64,000 nt of DNA from Verrucomicrobiota bacterium (GTDB lineage Bacteria; Verrucomicrobiota; Verrucomicrobiia; Verrucomicrobiales; Verrucomicrobiaceae), in assembly GCA_025360015.1 (NCBI GenBank), contig JANYCZ010000042.1:62001-126000 (forward strand), in the 5' to 3' direction. Shown here piece after piece: positions 44,266 through 53,404 of this stretch. Below the pieces are notes generated by a model. That model did no database searches. It saw only the letters and a list, made by a program, of their open reading frames with translations, and was not told the origin of the DNA. The translations under genes and the position numbers were made by a program. Each line of letters starts with the position of its first letter. Within the stretch, counting starts at the first letter, position 1.

Positions 44266-45645
44266 ATGAGAATTTGTTGCATCGGTGCCGGCTATGTCGG
44301 CGGCCCTACAATGGCGATGATCGCCGCCAAATGTCCCCACATCCGCGTTGAAGTGGTGGATCTCAACGCCGAGCGCATCGCCGCTTGGAACTCCAGCGAA
44401 CTCCCCGTCTATGAGCCTGGGCTTGATGAATTGGTGCAAGGCTCACGTGGGAAGAACCTCTTCTTCTCCACCGAGGTCAAAGCCAGCATCCACGCCGCAG
44501 ACATCATCTTTGTGAGCGTGAACACGCCCACCAAGACCTTCGGCGTCGGCGCACACAAGGCGGCGGATCTTCGCTTCGTCGAAGCCGTGGCCCGCACCAT
44601 CGCAGAAGTGGCCGACACACCGAAGATCATCGTCGAAAAGAGCACCATCCCGGTGCGCACCGCCCAGGCCATTCAGACCATCCTCGCCTCCAGCGAAAAA
44701 GGCCTGAAGCACCAGGTGCTCTCCAATCCGGAATTCCTCGCCGAAGGCACCGCCGTCGTTGACCTCACCAGCCCTGACCGCATCCTCATCGGCGGCGAGC
44801 AGACGGAAGGCGGCCTGGCAGCCATTGAGACGCTGGTCAGCGTCTATGCCAACTGGGTTCCGCGCGAGCGCATCCTCAAGACCAATCTGTGGTCCTCGGA
44901 GCTGTCCAAGCTCGTCGCCAACGCCTTCCTCGCTCAACGCATCTCCTCCATCAACAGCATCTCCGCTCTTTGCGAAAAGACCGGTGCAGATGTGGATGAA
45001 GTGGCGCGCGCCATCGGCACCGACTCCCGCATCGGACCCAAGTTCCTCAAGTCCTCCGTCGGCTTCGGTGGCTCCTGCTTCCAGAAAGACGTGCTCAATC
45101 TCGTCTATCTCTGCGGCCACTTCGGCCTGCCGGAAGTCGCCGCCTACTGGGATCAGGTCATCATCATGAACGACTGGCAGAAGCATCGCTTCGCCGAGCG
45201 TGTGCTGCGCACTCTGTTCAATACTGTCACTGGCAAGCGCATCGGCGTGCTCGGTTTCGCCTTCAAAAAGGACACCAACGACACCCGCGAATCCGCCGCC
45301 ATCTACGTCTGCAAGGATCTCATCGAGGAGCGCGCCAAGCTCTCCATCTTCGATCCCAAGGTCGGCTCCGCCCAGATGTGCAAAGACCTCGAGATCGAAA
45401 GCACTCATCCGAATGTCGAGTTCGCCACCAGCGCAGCACAAGCTGCTGAGGGTGCGCACGCGCTGCTCGTGCTCACCGAGTGGGATGAATTCCGCCAGCT
45501 CGATTTCGAAGCCATCTATCAGTCCATGGTGAAACCCGCCTGGATCTTCGACGGCCGCAGCCTCCTCGACCACGCCAAGCTCCGTCAAATCGGTTTCAAG
45601 GTTTACAGCATCGGCAAGCCGCTTCCCCAAGAAGCGGTTGCATAG
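44266..45645 (+). CDS. ugd: UDP-glucose 6-dehydrogenase of eukaryote-like type
   Basis: The product has 459 residues from ATG 44266; the in-frame ATG at 44245 only adds seven. It oxidises UDP-glucose twice to UDP-glucuronate using [14 protein letters not shown] (Rossmann motif), [59 protein letters not shown] and [11 protein letters not shown] (catalytic Cys271) are visible. Several stretches, such as [21 protein letters not shown] and [11 protein letters not shown], match the animal enzyme as I remember it and differ from the short bacterial Ugd/TuaD type. The length is also close to the animal form. It feeds UXS, encoded just upstream. Confidence 0.94.
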   Translation: MRICCIGAGYVGGPTMAMIAAKCPHIRVEVVDLNAERIAAWNSSELPVYEPGLDELVQGSRGKNLFFSTEVKASIHAADIIFVSVNTPTKTFGVGAHKAADLRFVEAVARTIAEVADTPKIIVEKSTIPVRTAQAIQTILASSEKGLKHQVLSNPEFLAEGTAVVDLTSPDRILIGGEQTEGGLAAIETLVSVYANWVPRERILKTNLWSSELSKLVANAFLAQRISSINSISALCEKTGADVDEVARAIGTDSRIGPKFLKSSVGFGGSCFQKDVLNLVYLCGHFGLPEVAAYWDQVIIMNDWQKHRFAERVLRTLFNTVTGKRIGVLGFAFKKDTNDTRESAAIYVCKDLIEERAKLSIFDPKVGSAQMCKDLEIESTHPNVEFATSAAQAAEGAHALLVLTEWDEFRQLDFEAIYQSMVKPAWIFDGRSLLDHAKLRQIGFKVYSIGKPLPQEAVA

Positions 45646-45948
45646 CCCGCAGGGTGCCAGCCAGTGGTATGGTCGCACCCGCATCCTGCCGCCTCTCAGC
45701 CCCAACGGGGCTGCGGATTACAGCCCAGGGTCAGCCGAGCCTAAGCGAGGCGACCCTGGGTTACTCCCAAACCTCCGGGAGGCAAACCCAGCGCGCCTTC
45801 CACACACCGCGCCAGCCAGCAGCGCCTGTTACGTCCTCCCGCCGCAGTCATTGGCGGGCGTCGATCTCTGCGGTTTTCCAATCTCTCGCGGTGGAATAGA
45901 TTCCGAGCTTCCCCTGAGAAGTTCGGTCACCCCAGAGCCCTTGATTCC
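45646..45948. repeat. 303-base intergenic stretch with REP-like palindromes
   Basis: CAGCCCC-AAC-GGGGCTG (45697-45713) is followed by CCCAGGGT (45724-45731), which pairs with ACCCTGGG (45753-45760) and has an inner GCC/GGC pair. Both look like units of the intergenic palindromes that recur in PVC genomes. No gene is supported here; the break may end transcription of the UDP-sugar genes or attenuate it before the next operon part. Confidence 0.55.
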
Positions 45949-46791
45949 ATGAACCAAGTCCTCTCCAAAATTGGCCAGGTAAAGGCCAACATCGACATCT
46001 CCGGAGCGTCCACCGCACGCTCCGCCAGTCTGCTCGGTGAACTGGTCGAACTGCAGCTCATGCAGAACGCCAAGTACCAGCAGCCGCAGTCCCTGCAGCC
46101 CTCCCGTCAAAAGTTCTTTTCTCATGACGGCCAGGATGGCATCCTCGCAGAAATCTTCCGCCGCATCGGCGAAGGCTTCAAACGCTTCGTCGAGATCGGC
46201 ACCTCACCGGCGCAGAACAACAGCAACCTGCTGCTGCTGAAAGGCTGGCGCGGCCTCTGGCTCGATGCCGGACTCGTCAAAGACGAAAGCCTCTCCGCGA
46301 ACCTGCAAATCCTGCTGCGCGAAGGCAAACTCAAAATCTCCCGCAAGCTGGTGAACCGTGACAACGCCCGCACCCTTCTTGCAAGTCGTGGCTTCGCCGA
46401 AGAGCTGGATCTCATCAGCATCGGCCTCGACTACAACACGCACCACATCTTCACCGAACTGCTCGCGTTCCGTCCGCGTGTGTTCTGCGTCTCCTACAAC
46501 GGCATGCTGCCCGCCGACCTCGACTGGGCTGCACCTTATGATGCCAAGGCCGTATGGGATGGCTCCACCTTGTTTGGAGCCACACTCGGCACCCTCAGCA
46601 CCGCCGCCGAGACAGGCGGTTATTCACTGGTCGGCTGCGAACTCTCCGGCACCGATGCTTTCTTTGTGCGCCACGATCTTTTGCGGGACCGCTTTCTGCG
46701 TCCTGGAGACGCCATGTTCCACTGGGAGCCTCTGCGCATGCACCTCGGCCAGATGCAGCGGCACCGCAGCGCGATGCCCCTGCCCGCGTGA
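45949..46791 (+). CDS. FkbM-like methyltransferase-fold protein
   Basis: The product has 280 residues. After a helical leader (about 1-55), FSHDGQDGILAEIF, then FVEIGTSPAQNNSNLLLL-like KGWRGLWLDAG, resembles the motif I region of FkbM-type methyltransferases (E-I-G ... N-N-S ... G-W-x-G). LDLISIGLDYNTHHIF and the end region FGATLGTL and GTDAFFVRHDLL match a family of such proteins I know from polysaccharide clusters. The usual D-x-E-G is LDYN here, and motif I lacks the full glycine set, so catalysis is uncertain. It begins a run of closely spaced glycan genes, with the next start 17 bases on. Methylation of a sugar is possible but unproven. Confidence 0.65.
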   Translation: MNQVLSKIGQVKANIDISGASTARSASLLGELVELQLMQNAKYQQPQSLQPSRQKFFSHDGQDGILAEIFRRIGEGFKRFVEIGTSPAQNNSNLLLLKGWRGLWLDAGLVKDESLSANLQILLREGKLKISRKLVNRDNARTLLASRGFAEELDLISIGLDYNTHHIFTELLAFRPRVFCVSYNGMLPADLDWAAPYDAKAVWDGSTLFGATLGTLSTAAETGGYSLVGCELSGTDAFFVRHDLLRDRFLRPGDAMFHWEPLRMHLGQMQRHRSAMPLPA

Positions 46792-46808
46792 TTAAAATTC
46801 GGCACGAC

Positions 46809-47918
46809 ATGAAAGTCGCCATCGCATCCTGCATTCATCCCGCCGCCATCGGTGGTCTCGCCGCCTATCAGCGCGAGCTCGCCGCCGGTTTGCAAAGTTT
46901 CTGCCGCATCAATGGCCAGCCCATCAGCGTGCAGCACCTGCAGATGAATCAACCTGACAGCCGCAGCGGACTCCAACAAGACCGCCCGGCCGGCCACCGC
47001 ACCCCGAGCGGCCCGCTCATGCGTTTCGCGGGCAGTCTCAGCCGTGCCATGCATCCCCAGCAATCCTGGAGATCGGCCATCAACTCCGTGGACAGGCTGC
47101 ACTTCGTCGGCACGGGCAGGGACATCACCCGCCATCCGCTCTGGCATGAGTCACGCGAGATGGAGGTGCCCTTCACCGTCTGGCCCGCAAACAGTGATGA
47201 TGAATCCTTTGACGTGCGGCTTTATCAAGAAGCACAGGGCGTTTTCTGCCAGTCCGACCATGAACGCGAACATCTCATCTCGCGCGGCGTCGCAGCAGAC
47301 AAGTTGATCCGTTGCAGCCTGCCACCCATGTGCCCCGCGAACGGCAATGGCACACGCCTGCGTTCCAAACTCGAAATCGGCATGCGCCCGTCAGTGCTGT
47401 TTGTCGGACGCCGTGATGCCGGCAAAGGCTACCCCGCCCTGCTTGAAGCCTGGCCGTTCGTGATGCGGCAATGCCCGGACGCCGTGCTGCTGCTCGCCGG
47501 ACCCGGCGACGCGGATGCAGACAGGCTCATCAAAATTTCTTCCGAGAGCGTTCGCGATCTCGGCTGCCCATCGGAACAGGAAAAGGCGGACGCTTACGCA
47601 GCGTGCGACGTCTTCTGCCTGCCTTCAGCGAACGAATCCTTCGGGATCGTGTACGTGGAGGCCTGGTCCTACGGCAAACCAGTCATTTGTGGCACCGCTC
47701 CAGCAAGCCGAGAACTTGTGGAGCAGGGTGTCACAGGTGTGTGGGCTGATCAACAGCCGCAGCAGTTGGCTCACGCTCTGCTGCGGCTGTTGATGTTCCC
47801 GGACCAGCGCCACCGCCTCGGCCTCGCGGGCCTCCGGCATCAACTGCTGAATTTCACCACCTCACACATGGTCGGCTGTCACCTCAAGGCATGGCAGATC
47901 GCCGTGCCGCAATTCTAA
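46809..47918 (+). CDS. GT4-family glycosyltransferase
   Basis: The product has 369 residues from ATG 46809; a longer in-frame ORF from 46554 overlaps the previous gene and was rejected. The N-terminal half has GGLAAYQRELAAGL (the Gly-rich nucleotide-sugar transferase start), and the C-terminal half has SVLFVGRRDAGKGY, LLLAGPGD and NESFGIVYVEAWS, the E-x7-E motif of retaining GT-B enzymes. It adds a sugar to the lipid-linked repeat unit in the cytoplasm; donor and acceptor are unknown. The flippase gene starts 2 bases after its stop. Confidence 0.88.
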   Translation: MKVAIASCIHPAAIGGLAAYQRELAAGLQSFCRINGQPISVQHLQMNQPDSRSGLQQDRPAGHRTPSGPLMRFAGSLSRAMHPQQSWRSAINSVDRLHFVGTGRDITRHPLWHESREMEVPFTVWPANSDDESFDVRLYQEAQGVFCQSDHEREHLISRGVAADKLIRCSLPPMCPANGNGTRLRSKLEIGMRPSVLFVGRRDAGKGYPALLEAWPFVMRQCPDAVLLLAGPGDADADRLIKISSESVRDLGCPSEQEKADAYAACDVFCLPSANESFGIVYVEAWSYGKPVICGTAPASRELVEQGVTGVWADQQPQQLAHALLRLLMFPDQRHRLGLAGLRHQLLNFTTSHMVGCHLKAWQIAVPQF

Positions 47919-47920
47919 TC

Positions 47921-49240
47921 ATGGAAGCCTCTCCTGAAATCACCCATGCCTCACGCCTGCCTTTGCTGAGAGGCGTGTGCATGCAGAAGGTCCGTCGCAT
48001 GGTGGGCACCATCGCCTCCTACGCCTCGCTGAGCATCCTCGGTCGTGTGGTGCAGATGGTCACCGCGTTTCTGGTGGTGCGCTCCCTTGCCAAAACGGAG
48101 TACGCCTGGTACTCGCTGGCCAACAATCTCGTCGGTGCCTTGGTCATCTTTACCGTCACCGGCATTGGCACCGGCCTCATGCCTCTGGCGGGTGAAGTGG
48201 CGCGTGATCCTCTCAAGCTGGGAGCTGTGCTGGCCTCGGCCCGCCGCTTCCGTGCCGCACTGCTGTTCTTCGGCTCGCTTGTGGGCCTGCCGGTGTTCAT
48301 TCACCTGCTGCTGCGCAGTGGCTGCCCGCCGCTGAGCATCGCCCTGCTGGTCGGCTCCGCCATCGTCTCGCTCATGGTGAGCATCAGCACGCAGATGATC
48401 TCCACGCCGCTGAGCCTGGCACGCCGCTACAACATTCCTCAGTGGGAGAACATCCTCAGCTCGGTCCTGCGGCTGCTCTGCATCGTCATTCTTATTTTCG
48501 CGGGTTTTGCGGACGCCGTCACGGTGATGATCATCACCGTGCTCGCTCCGCTGCCCACAGTGTGTGGCTGGATGCTGCCCAAGGCGCGTGAGCACGCGGC
48601 CTTCGGGCAGCAGGCCGACCCTGCTGCCACCCAGCGTCTGAAAAAACATTTCATCGTCGGCCTGCCTGCCAACATCACACATCTCTTCGAAGCGCAGGTC
48701 GCCTTGTTCATCGTGGGCTGGATGGGCGGCATCGACAAAGTCGCGGATCTCGGAGCCATCTGCCGCGTGGCATTGATCCTGCAAATTCCATTGGCCATCG
48801 CCTCCGGCATCATGCTCCCCCGCATGTCCACGGAGCAGGACATGAAGCGTCTGAAGCGCATGTGGGCGGGCAGCAGTCTGCTTTCGGTGGTCATGGGCAT
48901 CGGCATTGTCGTCTGTGGCTGGCTGCTGCGGCAGCAGCTTCTTTTCCTCCTGGGCCCCGGCTATGCGGCTCTGGAATACGAACTGGTGCTCTATCTCGGC
49001 TTCCAGGCGTTCTCGTTCTTCGCCACGGTGACCACCATCCCAATTCAGGCAAAGGGCTGGGTGCGCCACTCATGGCTGCGCCCTTTCGCCGTCTTTGGCT
49101 CCCAGGCCTTGGCCGCCTGCGTCCTGGATCTCTCCACCGTCAGCGGTGCCATCGGACTCATGTGGGCCGGTTCCATGGGCAACATGCTTCTGGATTCGTT
49201 CCTCCTTTTCAATGGCTGGCGCGGACGCGCCAACATCTGA
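47921..49240 (+). CDS. Wzx-like polysaccharide flippase
   Basis: The product has 439 residues from ATG 47921, with another possible start at 47981 (MQKVRRMVG). Twelve or more hydrophobic segments are seen, from IASYASLSILGRVVQMVTAFLVVRSLAK through SIALLVGSAIVSLMVSI to the C-terminal IGLMWAGSMGNMLLDSFLL. This fits the MOP-superfamily exporters (PST/Wzx). It would flip undecaprenyl-linked repeat units to the periplasm for the Wzy-type polymerase. It lies among the glycosyltransferase genes, 2 bases after one and 39 bases before the next. No ABC transporter genes are in view, which supports a Wzx/Wzy route. Confidence 0.85.
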   Translation: MEASPEITHASRLPLLRGVCMQKVRRMVGTIASYASLSILGRVVQMVTAFLVVRSLAKTEYAWYSLANNLVGALVIFTVTGIGTGLMPLAGEVARDPLKLGAVLASARRFRAALLFFGSLVGLPVFIHLLLRSGCPPLSIALLVGSAIVSLMVSISTQMISTPLSLARRYNIPQWENILSSVLRLLCIVILIFAGFADAVTVMIITVLAPLPTVCGWMLPKAREHAAFGQQADPAATQRLKKHFIVGLPANITHLFEAQVALFIVGWMGGIDKVADLGAICRVALILQIPLAIASGIMLPRMSTEQDMKRLKRMWAGSSLLSVVMGIGIVVCGWLLRQQLLFLLGPGYAALEYELVLYLGFQAFSFFATVTTIPIQAKGWVRHSWLRPFAVFGSQALAACVLDLSTVSGAIGLMWAGSMGNMLLDSFLLFNGWRGRANI

Positions 49241-49279
49241 CCCACTCGGTCGGAAATATTCACTCCCCCCGGTTTCATC

Positions 49280-50398
49280 ATGCGCATTGGCTTCAACGCT
49301 TCTCTCTTCGGCTCACCCGAAATCCGTGGCTGGACCCGCTACGGTCTCAATCTCATCAACGCGCTCGATCGCGAAGGCCACGAGATCACTCTCTTCACGC
49401 CCTACGCCATCAACCCGCAGCTCACCTCAAAGCTGGCCACTGGCGTCCGAATCATCCACACCGAGACCCCGCGCTACTGGCGCTGGCTTTCCATGGATCT
49501 GCCCAAGCTGCTGAAGCGTGAGAAGATCGACCTGTTCCACACGCCGCATCACTTCGGCCTCCCTCTCAATTCCCCCTGCCCCACCGTCGTGACCATTCAC
49601 GATGCCATCGAGATGCACGAACGCAAAATGCGCTTCTCAGATCTGCGCCAGATCCGAGCACTGCCAAACAAGATGGACCACTGGCTGACGGAAAAAGTGG
49701 CGCATCAGGTCATCACCGTGAGCCAGTACAGCCACGACCGCATCGTGGAGCAGCGCCCGCATCTGCGCGGCCGCGTGCAAGTCATTCCCAATGCCGCTGA
49801 TCCACTCTTCAGCCCCTCGTTCACTCCGCTGCCATCAGAAATTCAAGAGCAGTTGAACGCCGCGCCCTACTTCTTCTACGTCGGCGGATTTGAGCCGCGC
49901 AAAAACGTTCCCTTCATGCTGAAGGCCTTCGCCGAAGCCAATCTGGACAGCACCCGGCTGGTGATGGCGGGCGGCGCCGCCTCACACGGCACTGCTTTGC
50001 GCGCACAGATCAAGGAGATGAATCTGGAATCCCGCTGCCTGCTGCTGGGCCGCGTGGACGACGCCTGGCTGCCAGGCCTGTATGCCGGCGCTTTGGCATT
50101 CGTCTATCCCAGTCTTTACGAAGGCTTCGGTCTTCAAATCTGTGAAGCATTCGCGATGGGCTGCCCGGTGATCGCAGCAGACGCCACCAGCCTTCCCGAA
50201 GTTCTCGGCCCCGGCGGCGAGACCTTCACTCTGGACAGCACGCAGCAGTTGTCCGGACTGCTCAAGCGCATCGCCTGTGACGAGTCCTACCGCGATGAGC
50301 TGAAGCAACGCGCCGTGCTGCGCTCCGCGACTTTTAGCTGGGACGAAACCGCGCGCCTCACCGCGCGCGTCTATTCAAAAATCCTCTCCCAAAACTGA
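49280..50398 (+). CDS. GT4-family glycosyltransferase
   Basis: The product has 372 residues. MRIGFNASLFGSPEIRGWTRYGLNLINAL is typical for the start of mannosyl/rhamnosyl-type GT4 enzymes. FHTPHHFGLPL, TIHDAIEMHE, VITVSQYSHDRI, VIPNAADPLF, FFYVGGFEPRKN and PSLYEGFGLQICEAF (E-x7-E) follow in the canonical GT-B order. The donor is probably a GDP- or UDP-sugar and cannot be fixed. The next gene begins 3 bases after its stop, so they are co-translated from one transcript. Confidence 0.9.
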   Translation: MRIGFNASLFGSPEIRGWTRYGLNLINALDREGHEITLFTPYAINPQLTSKLATGVRIIHTETPRYWRWLSMDLPKLLKREKIDLFHTPHHFGLPLNSPCPTVVTIHDAIEMHERKMRFSDLRQIRALPNKMDHWLTEKVAHQVITVSQYSHDRIVEQRPHLRGRVQVIPNAADPLFSPSFTPLPSEIQEQLNAAPYFFYVGGFEPRKNVPFMLKAFAEANLDSTRLVMAGGAASHGTALRAQIKEMNLESRCLLLGRVDDAWLPGLYAGALAFVYPSLYEGFGLQICEAFAMGCPVIAADATSLPEVLGPGGETFTLDSTQQLSGLLKRIACDESYRDELKQRAVLRSATFSWDETARLTARVYSKILSQN

Positions 50399-50401
50399 TT
50401 C

Positions 50402-51622
50402 ATGAAGTTGAAATACGTCTTCCCCGAACCGCCGCTGCCTTTTCTAGGGGCCGCCGCACGTCTCTCCCACCTCCTCCTTTCGGAGGCCGTCCAACGTGGC
50501 GTCGATGTCGAGGCCTTCATCGAGTACTTTGATGAGGACGACGCCACCGCGCTGCGCGAGATGTTCAACGCTCCGAACTGCAAGCTGCGCCTGTTCTGCG
50601 CCAAGACGGTGCCCAAGAACTTCCTGCGCACCACACGCAGCCTGTTCTGGCAGGGCGCGTTTCTCTATGATGCCGCGTTCATGTCCGCGCTTGATGAAGC
50701 CATGCGGGATCCGGATGCCGTGCTGCATCTCGAAACACATTCAGCCTGCTGGCCCGGCCTCAAATACCTGGACCGCACCATTCTCAATCTTCACTACCTG
50801 CTCAACACTGACATGAAGTCGGAGAAGTCCCACGGTCTGCGGGTGAAGTGGAATCTGCATCGCGAGCGCGAGATGCTCAAGACCTTCAAATACATGGCCG
50901 CTGTGACTCCCGCGCTCGCGGATGAAGTGTCCCTCATCAATCCCACCGCGCTCATCCGCCCCGTACAGTTCGGTCTGGACCTGGCCGGTTATCCTTACTC
51001 AGGCCCGTCCGCCATGGGGAATCGTGCGCCCCACATTGGCATGATCGGCAGCTATGGCTGGGCCCCCACCCGCGCCGCCGCGCGACACTTGTTCAAGCTA
51101 TGGCCCGAGATCAAGCAGGCCGTGAGCAATGCCAAACTCTTCATCGTCGGCCGTGGTGCCAACCGCATCCTCGGAGACGATGCCAGAGCCGTGGATGTGA
51201 ATGCGCGCGTAGTGGAAAACGTGCCCGACATCATTCCCTACTTCCGCGAACTCGACTGCATGGTGTATGCACCGGAGCATGCCTCGGGCATCAAGGTGAA
51301 GGTGCTCGAAGCCTTCGCCCTCGGTGTCCCCGTCGTCACCAACAAGCATGGCATCGACGGCATCCCCGTCCGCCACGGCGAGCATTGCATCGTCGGCAGC
51401 AGCAACGCGGAACTCACCGCTGGCGTGCGTTACCTCATGGAAAATCCCGAGGCCAAGCTCCGCATGACCCAGGCGGCCAGACAGCTTGTCGAGGCGATCT
51501 GTGCTCCATCCAACGTGTTTGATCAATGGCTCGCCGTCTATGCGCAGATGAACGCCCGCAAAGCTGCGAAGCCTCAAAGGCTGGAGCCCGCAGCCTCTCC
51601 CGTCGGCCTCGCCGTGACCTGA
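50402..51622 (+). CDS. GT4-like glycosyltransferase
   Basis: The product has 406 residues. The N-terminal half is divergent (LPFLGAAARLSHLLLSEAVQRG). The C-terminal half is a GT-B nucleotide-sugar domain: IGMIGSYGWAPTRAAARHLF, KLFIVGRGANRIL, then ASGIKVKVLEAFALG with a Lys-rich variant of the E-x7-E region, and KHGIDGIPV. The 'GIDGIPV' and 'SGIKVK' pattern is that of Glyco_trans_1_4 enzymes of polysaccharide and protein glycosylation clusters. Specificity unknown. The C-terminal 30 residues are Ala/Arg-rich and likely flexible. Confidence 0.82.
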   Translation: MKLKYVFPEPPLPFLGAAARLSHLLLSEAVQRGVDVEAFIEYFDEDDATALREMFNAPNCKLRLFCAKTVPKNFLRTTRSLFWQGAFLYDAAFMSALDEAMRDPDAVLHLETHSACWPGLKYLDRTILNLHYLLNTDMKSEKSHGLRVKWNLHREREMLKTFKYMAAVTPALADEVSLINPTALIRPVQFGLDLAGYPYSGPSAMGNRAPHIGMIGSYGWAPTRAAARHLFKLWPEIKQAVSNAKLFIVGRGANRILGDDARAVDVNARVVENVPDIIPYFRELDCMVYAPEHASGIKVKVLEAFALGVPVVTNKHGIDGIPVRHGEHCIVGSSNAELTAGVRYLMENPEAKLRMTQAARQLVEAICAPSNVFDQWLAVYAQMNARKAAKPQRLEPAASPVGLAVT

Positions 51623-51650
51623 TTCAATTTCAACCTCATCCACATCCACC

Positions 51651-52574
51651 ATGGCAAGTGAAATATCCGCTCTTATCATCTGCGGTGACCGTCTCGACGA
51701 AGTCACCCGCTGCCTCGAAAGTCTCGCTAAGCTCGGCGATCTCCTCCACGAGGTGCTTCTGCTCAAAAACGCACCGAAGCATCCCTGGCGGGACAACTGC
51801 TTCGAGTCAGTGCCTTCAGGCGTCCGCAACCGCCTGAACATCATCTCTTCCGAGAAGCAGGTCTTCCCCACCACCGGCCGCAACATGCTGGCAGCACAGG
51901 CCACGGGCTCTGTTTATCTGTTCCTCGATGACGACTCACTCGTGCTGGAGCGCAACGGCATCGAGGGCGGCCTGAATATTTTAAAAACCGACACCACCGT
52001 CGGCTCTATCGCCTACCCGCAGTCCACCGAAGATGGCAAACTGGCCCCCTACATGCAGCCTGCGCCTGTGGAGCATCCTTGCTTCACCTGCGGTTTCATG
52101 ACCTGCGCGGCACTGGTGCGGGCGGATGTGTACCACAAGCTGGGCGGCTTCCAGGAGCTGCTGCAAATGGCCCACGAGGAGAATGAATTCTGCAAACGGC
52201 AGTGGGATCTGGGGTTCTCAGTGGTCTATCTGCCAGACACCTGCATCTGCCACAACCCAAGCCCGAACGCACGCAACAGCAGCCAGCGCGCCAAGCTGAA
52301 CGCACGCAATGGCTGGTATCAGGCCGTGCTGCATGAACCGCTGCCGCTGCTGTGTTGCACCCTTCTTCCACGTCTGCTTCTCGGTGCCCGCTACCTGCGG
52401 CAGGCCAAGGGGTGGACGGAGGGGAACTGGTTCCCGTTGCTTTCCGAAGGCCTGCAAAACCTGGCCACCGACCTCCCCGCCCTGTGGCGTGCACGCAAAC
52501 CTCTTCACTGGGCCAGCCTGCGACGCTGGCAGCAGATCAAACAGGATTATCCCCGCTACCCAAACGCCGCCTAA
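51651..52574 (+). CDS. GT2-family glycosyltransferase
   Basis: The product has 307 residues. It is a GT-A fold enzyme: SALIICGDRLDEVTRCLESLAKL at the start, FLDDDSLVLERNG with the DDD metal/nucleotide motif (about residue 90), GGFQELLQMAHEENEFCKRQWDLGF with the acceptor-site E-E/D-E pattern, then IHVPDA-like VVYLPDTCICHN. The C-terminal region is basic with a possible amphipathic membrane-contacting helix (LPLLCCTLLPRLLLGARYL). It should transfer a sugar with inversion to the growing repeat unit. It is 28 bases after the previous glycosyltransferase gene. Confidence 0.88.
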   Translation: MASEISALIICGDRLDEVTRCLESLAKLGDLLHEVLLLKNAPKHPWRDNCFESVPSGVRNRLNIISSEKQVFPTTGRNMLAAQATGSVYLFLDDDSLVLERNGIEGGLNILKTDTTVGSIAYPQSTEDGKLAPYMQPAPVEHPCFTCGFMTCAALVRADVYHKLGGFQELLQMAHEENEFCKRQWDLGFSVVYLPDTCICHNPSPNARNSSQRAKLNARNGWYQAVLHEPLPLLCCTLLPRLLLGARYLRQAKGWTEGNWFPLLSEGLQNLATDLPALWRARKPLHWASLRRWQQIKQDYPRYPNAA

Positions 52575-52586
52575 GCGAACCCCCAT

Positions 52587-53399
52587 ATGAAAACCACCAC
52601 TAGAAACGTCCGCCCCGGCCTCCGCCGGTGGTGCCTCAATACCCACCCCAAGGAAATCGGCGCATGCGTCAAGTGGGTCATGCGCACCCGCAGGATTGAA
52701 ACAGAACTGAAGGACAACGGCGTGCGCCTCTGGCTGGACCCGATTAGCCCGCTGGCTGACGCGCTGGACCAGGGCAAGTACGAAGAGCAGCTTGAGAACT
52801 GGCTGCGGTCCACCCTGGACTCCACCGGGACCTTTCTCGATGTGGGGGCAAATGAGGGCTACTTTTCCATGTTTGCGGCGGTGACGCTGAAGGCGGCCAG
52901 GGTGGTCTGTGTGGAGCCCAACTCTGCGCTGTGGCCGGTGATCATGCGCAATGTTCAGTTGAATCTGGCCAGCGTCTGCTCGCTCGCTCCCTTCGCAATT
53001 GGAGATTTTGCCGGCAAGGCAGAGTTCGTGATTCAGCCGTCCACCAACAGCGGCGCGTCCTCACTGTGCCAGCGCCCGAGCCGCCTCGACCGTTTCCGCG
53101 AGCGCCGCAGCGTGCCGGTGGTGACGCTGGACTGGCTCATCCAGTCCAAGGGCATCATCGAAGTCTCTGCCATCAAGGTCGATGTGGAAGGCTTCGAGGA
53201 AAAGGTCATCGCAGGCGCCCGGGAAAGCCTGAAAAACGGCGTCATCAAATCGGTGGCCATTGAGATGCACAACACGCTGGAACGCACGCATGAACACGCC
53301 GCTGACGAGATCCGAGAAATGATGAAAGCGGTCGGCTACTCCGAACGCCCTTCCGACTGCTTCCGCTGGATCTTCTTTGACCGCCCTAACACCAAGTAA
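52587..53399 (+). CDS. FkbM-family methyltransferase
   Basis: The product has 270 residues. The SAM-binding core is clear: GTFLDVGANEGYFSMFAA (motif I, D-V-G-A-N-x-G), VVCVEPN (acidic end of strand 2), then VVTLDWLI and IKVDVEGFEEKVIAGA, the D-V-E-G-F signature of FkbM enzymes. Family members O-methylate sugars, polyketides or glycans; a sugar hydroxyl in the exopolysaccharide is the likely substrate here. It sits between a GT2 gene (12 bases) and the first DVRD-motif gene (5 bases). Its start is MKTTTRNVRPGL. Confidence 0.9.
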   Translation: MKTTTRNVRPGLRRWCLNTHPKEIGACVKWVMRTRRIETELKDNGVRLWLDPISPLADALDQGKYEEQLENWLRSTLDSTGTFLDVGANEGYFSMFAAVTLKAARVVCVEPNSALWPVIMRNVQLNLASVCSLAPFAIGDFAGKAEFVIQPSTNSGASSLCQRPSRLDRFRERRSVPVVTLDWLIQSKGIIEVSAIKVDVEGFEEKVIAGARESLKNGVIKSVAIEMHNTLERTHEHAADEIREMMKAVGYSERPSDCFRWIFFDRPNTK

Positions 53400-53404
53400 T
53401 CACC

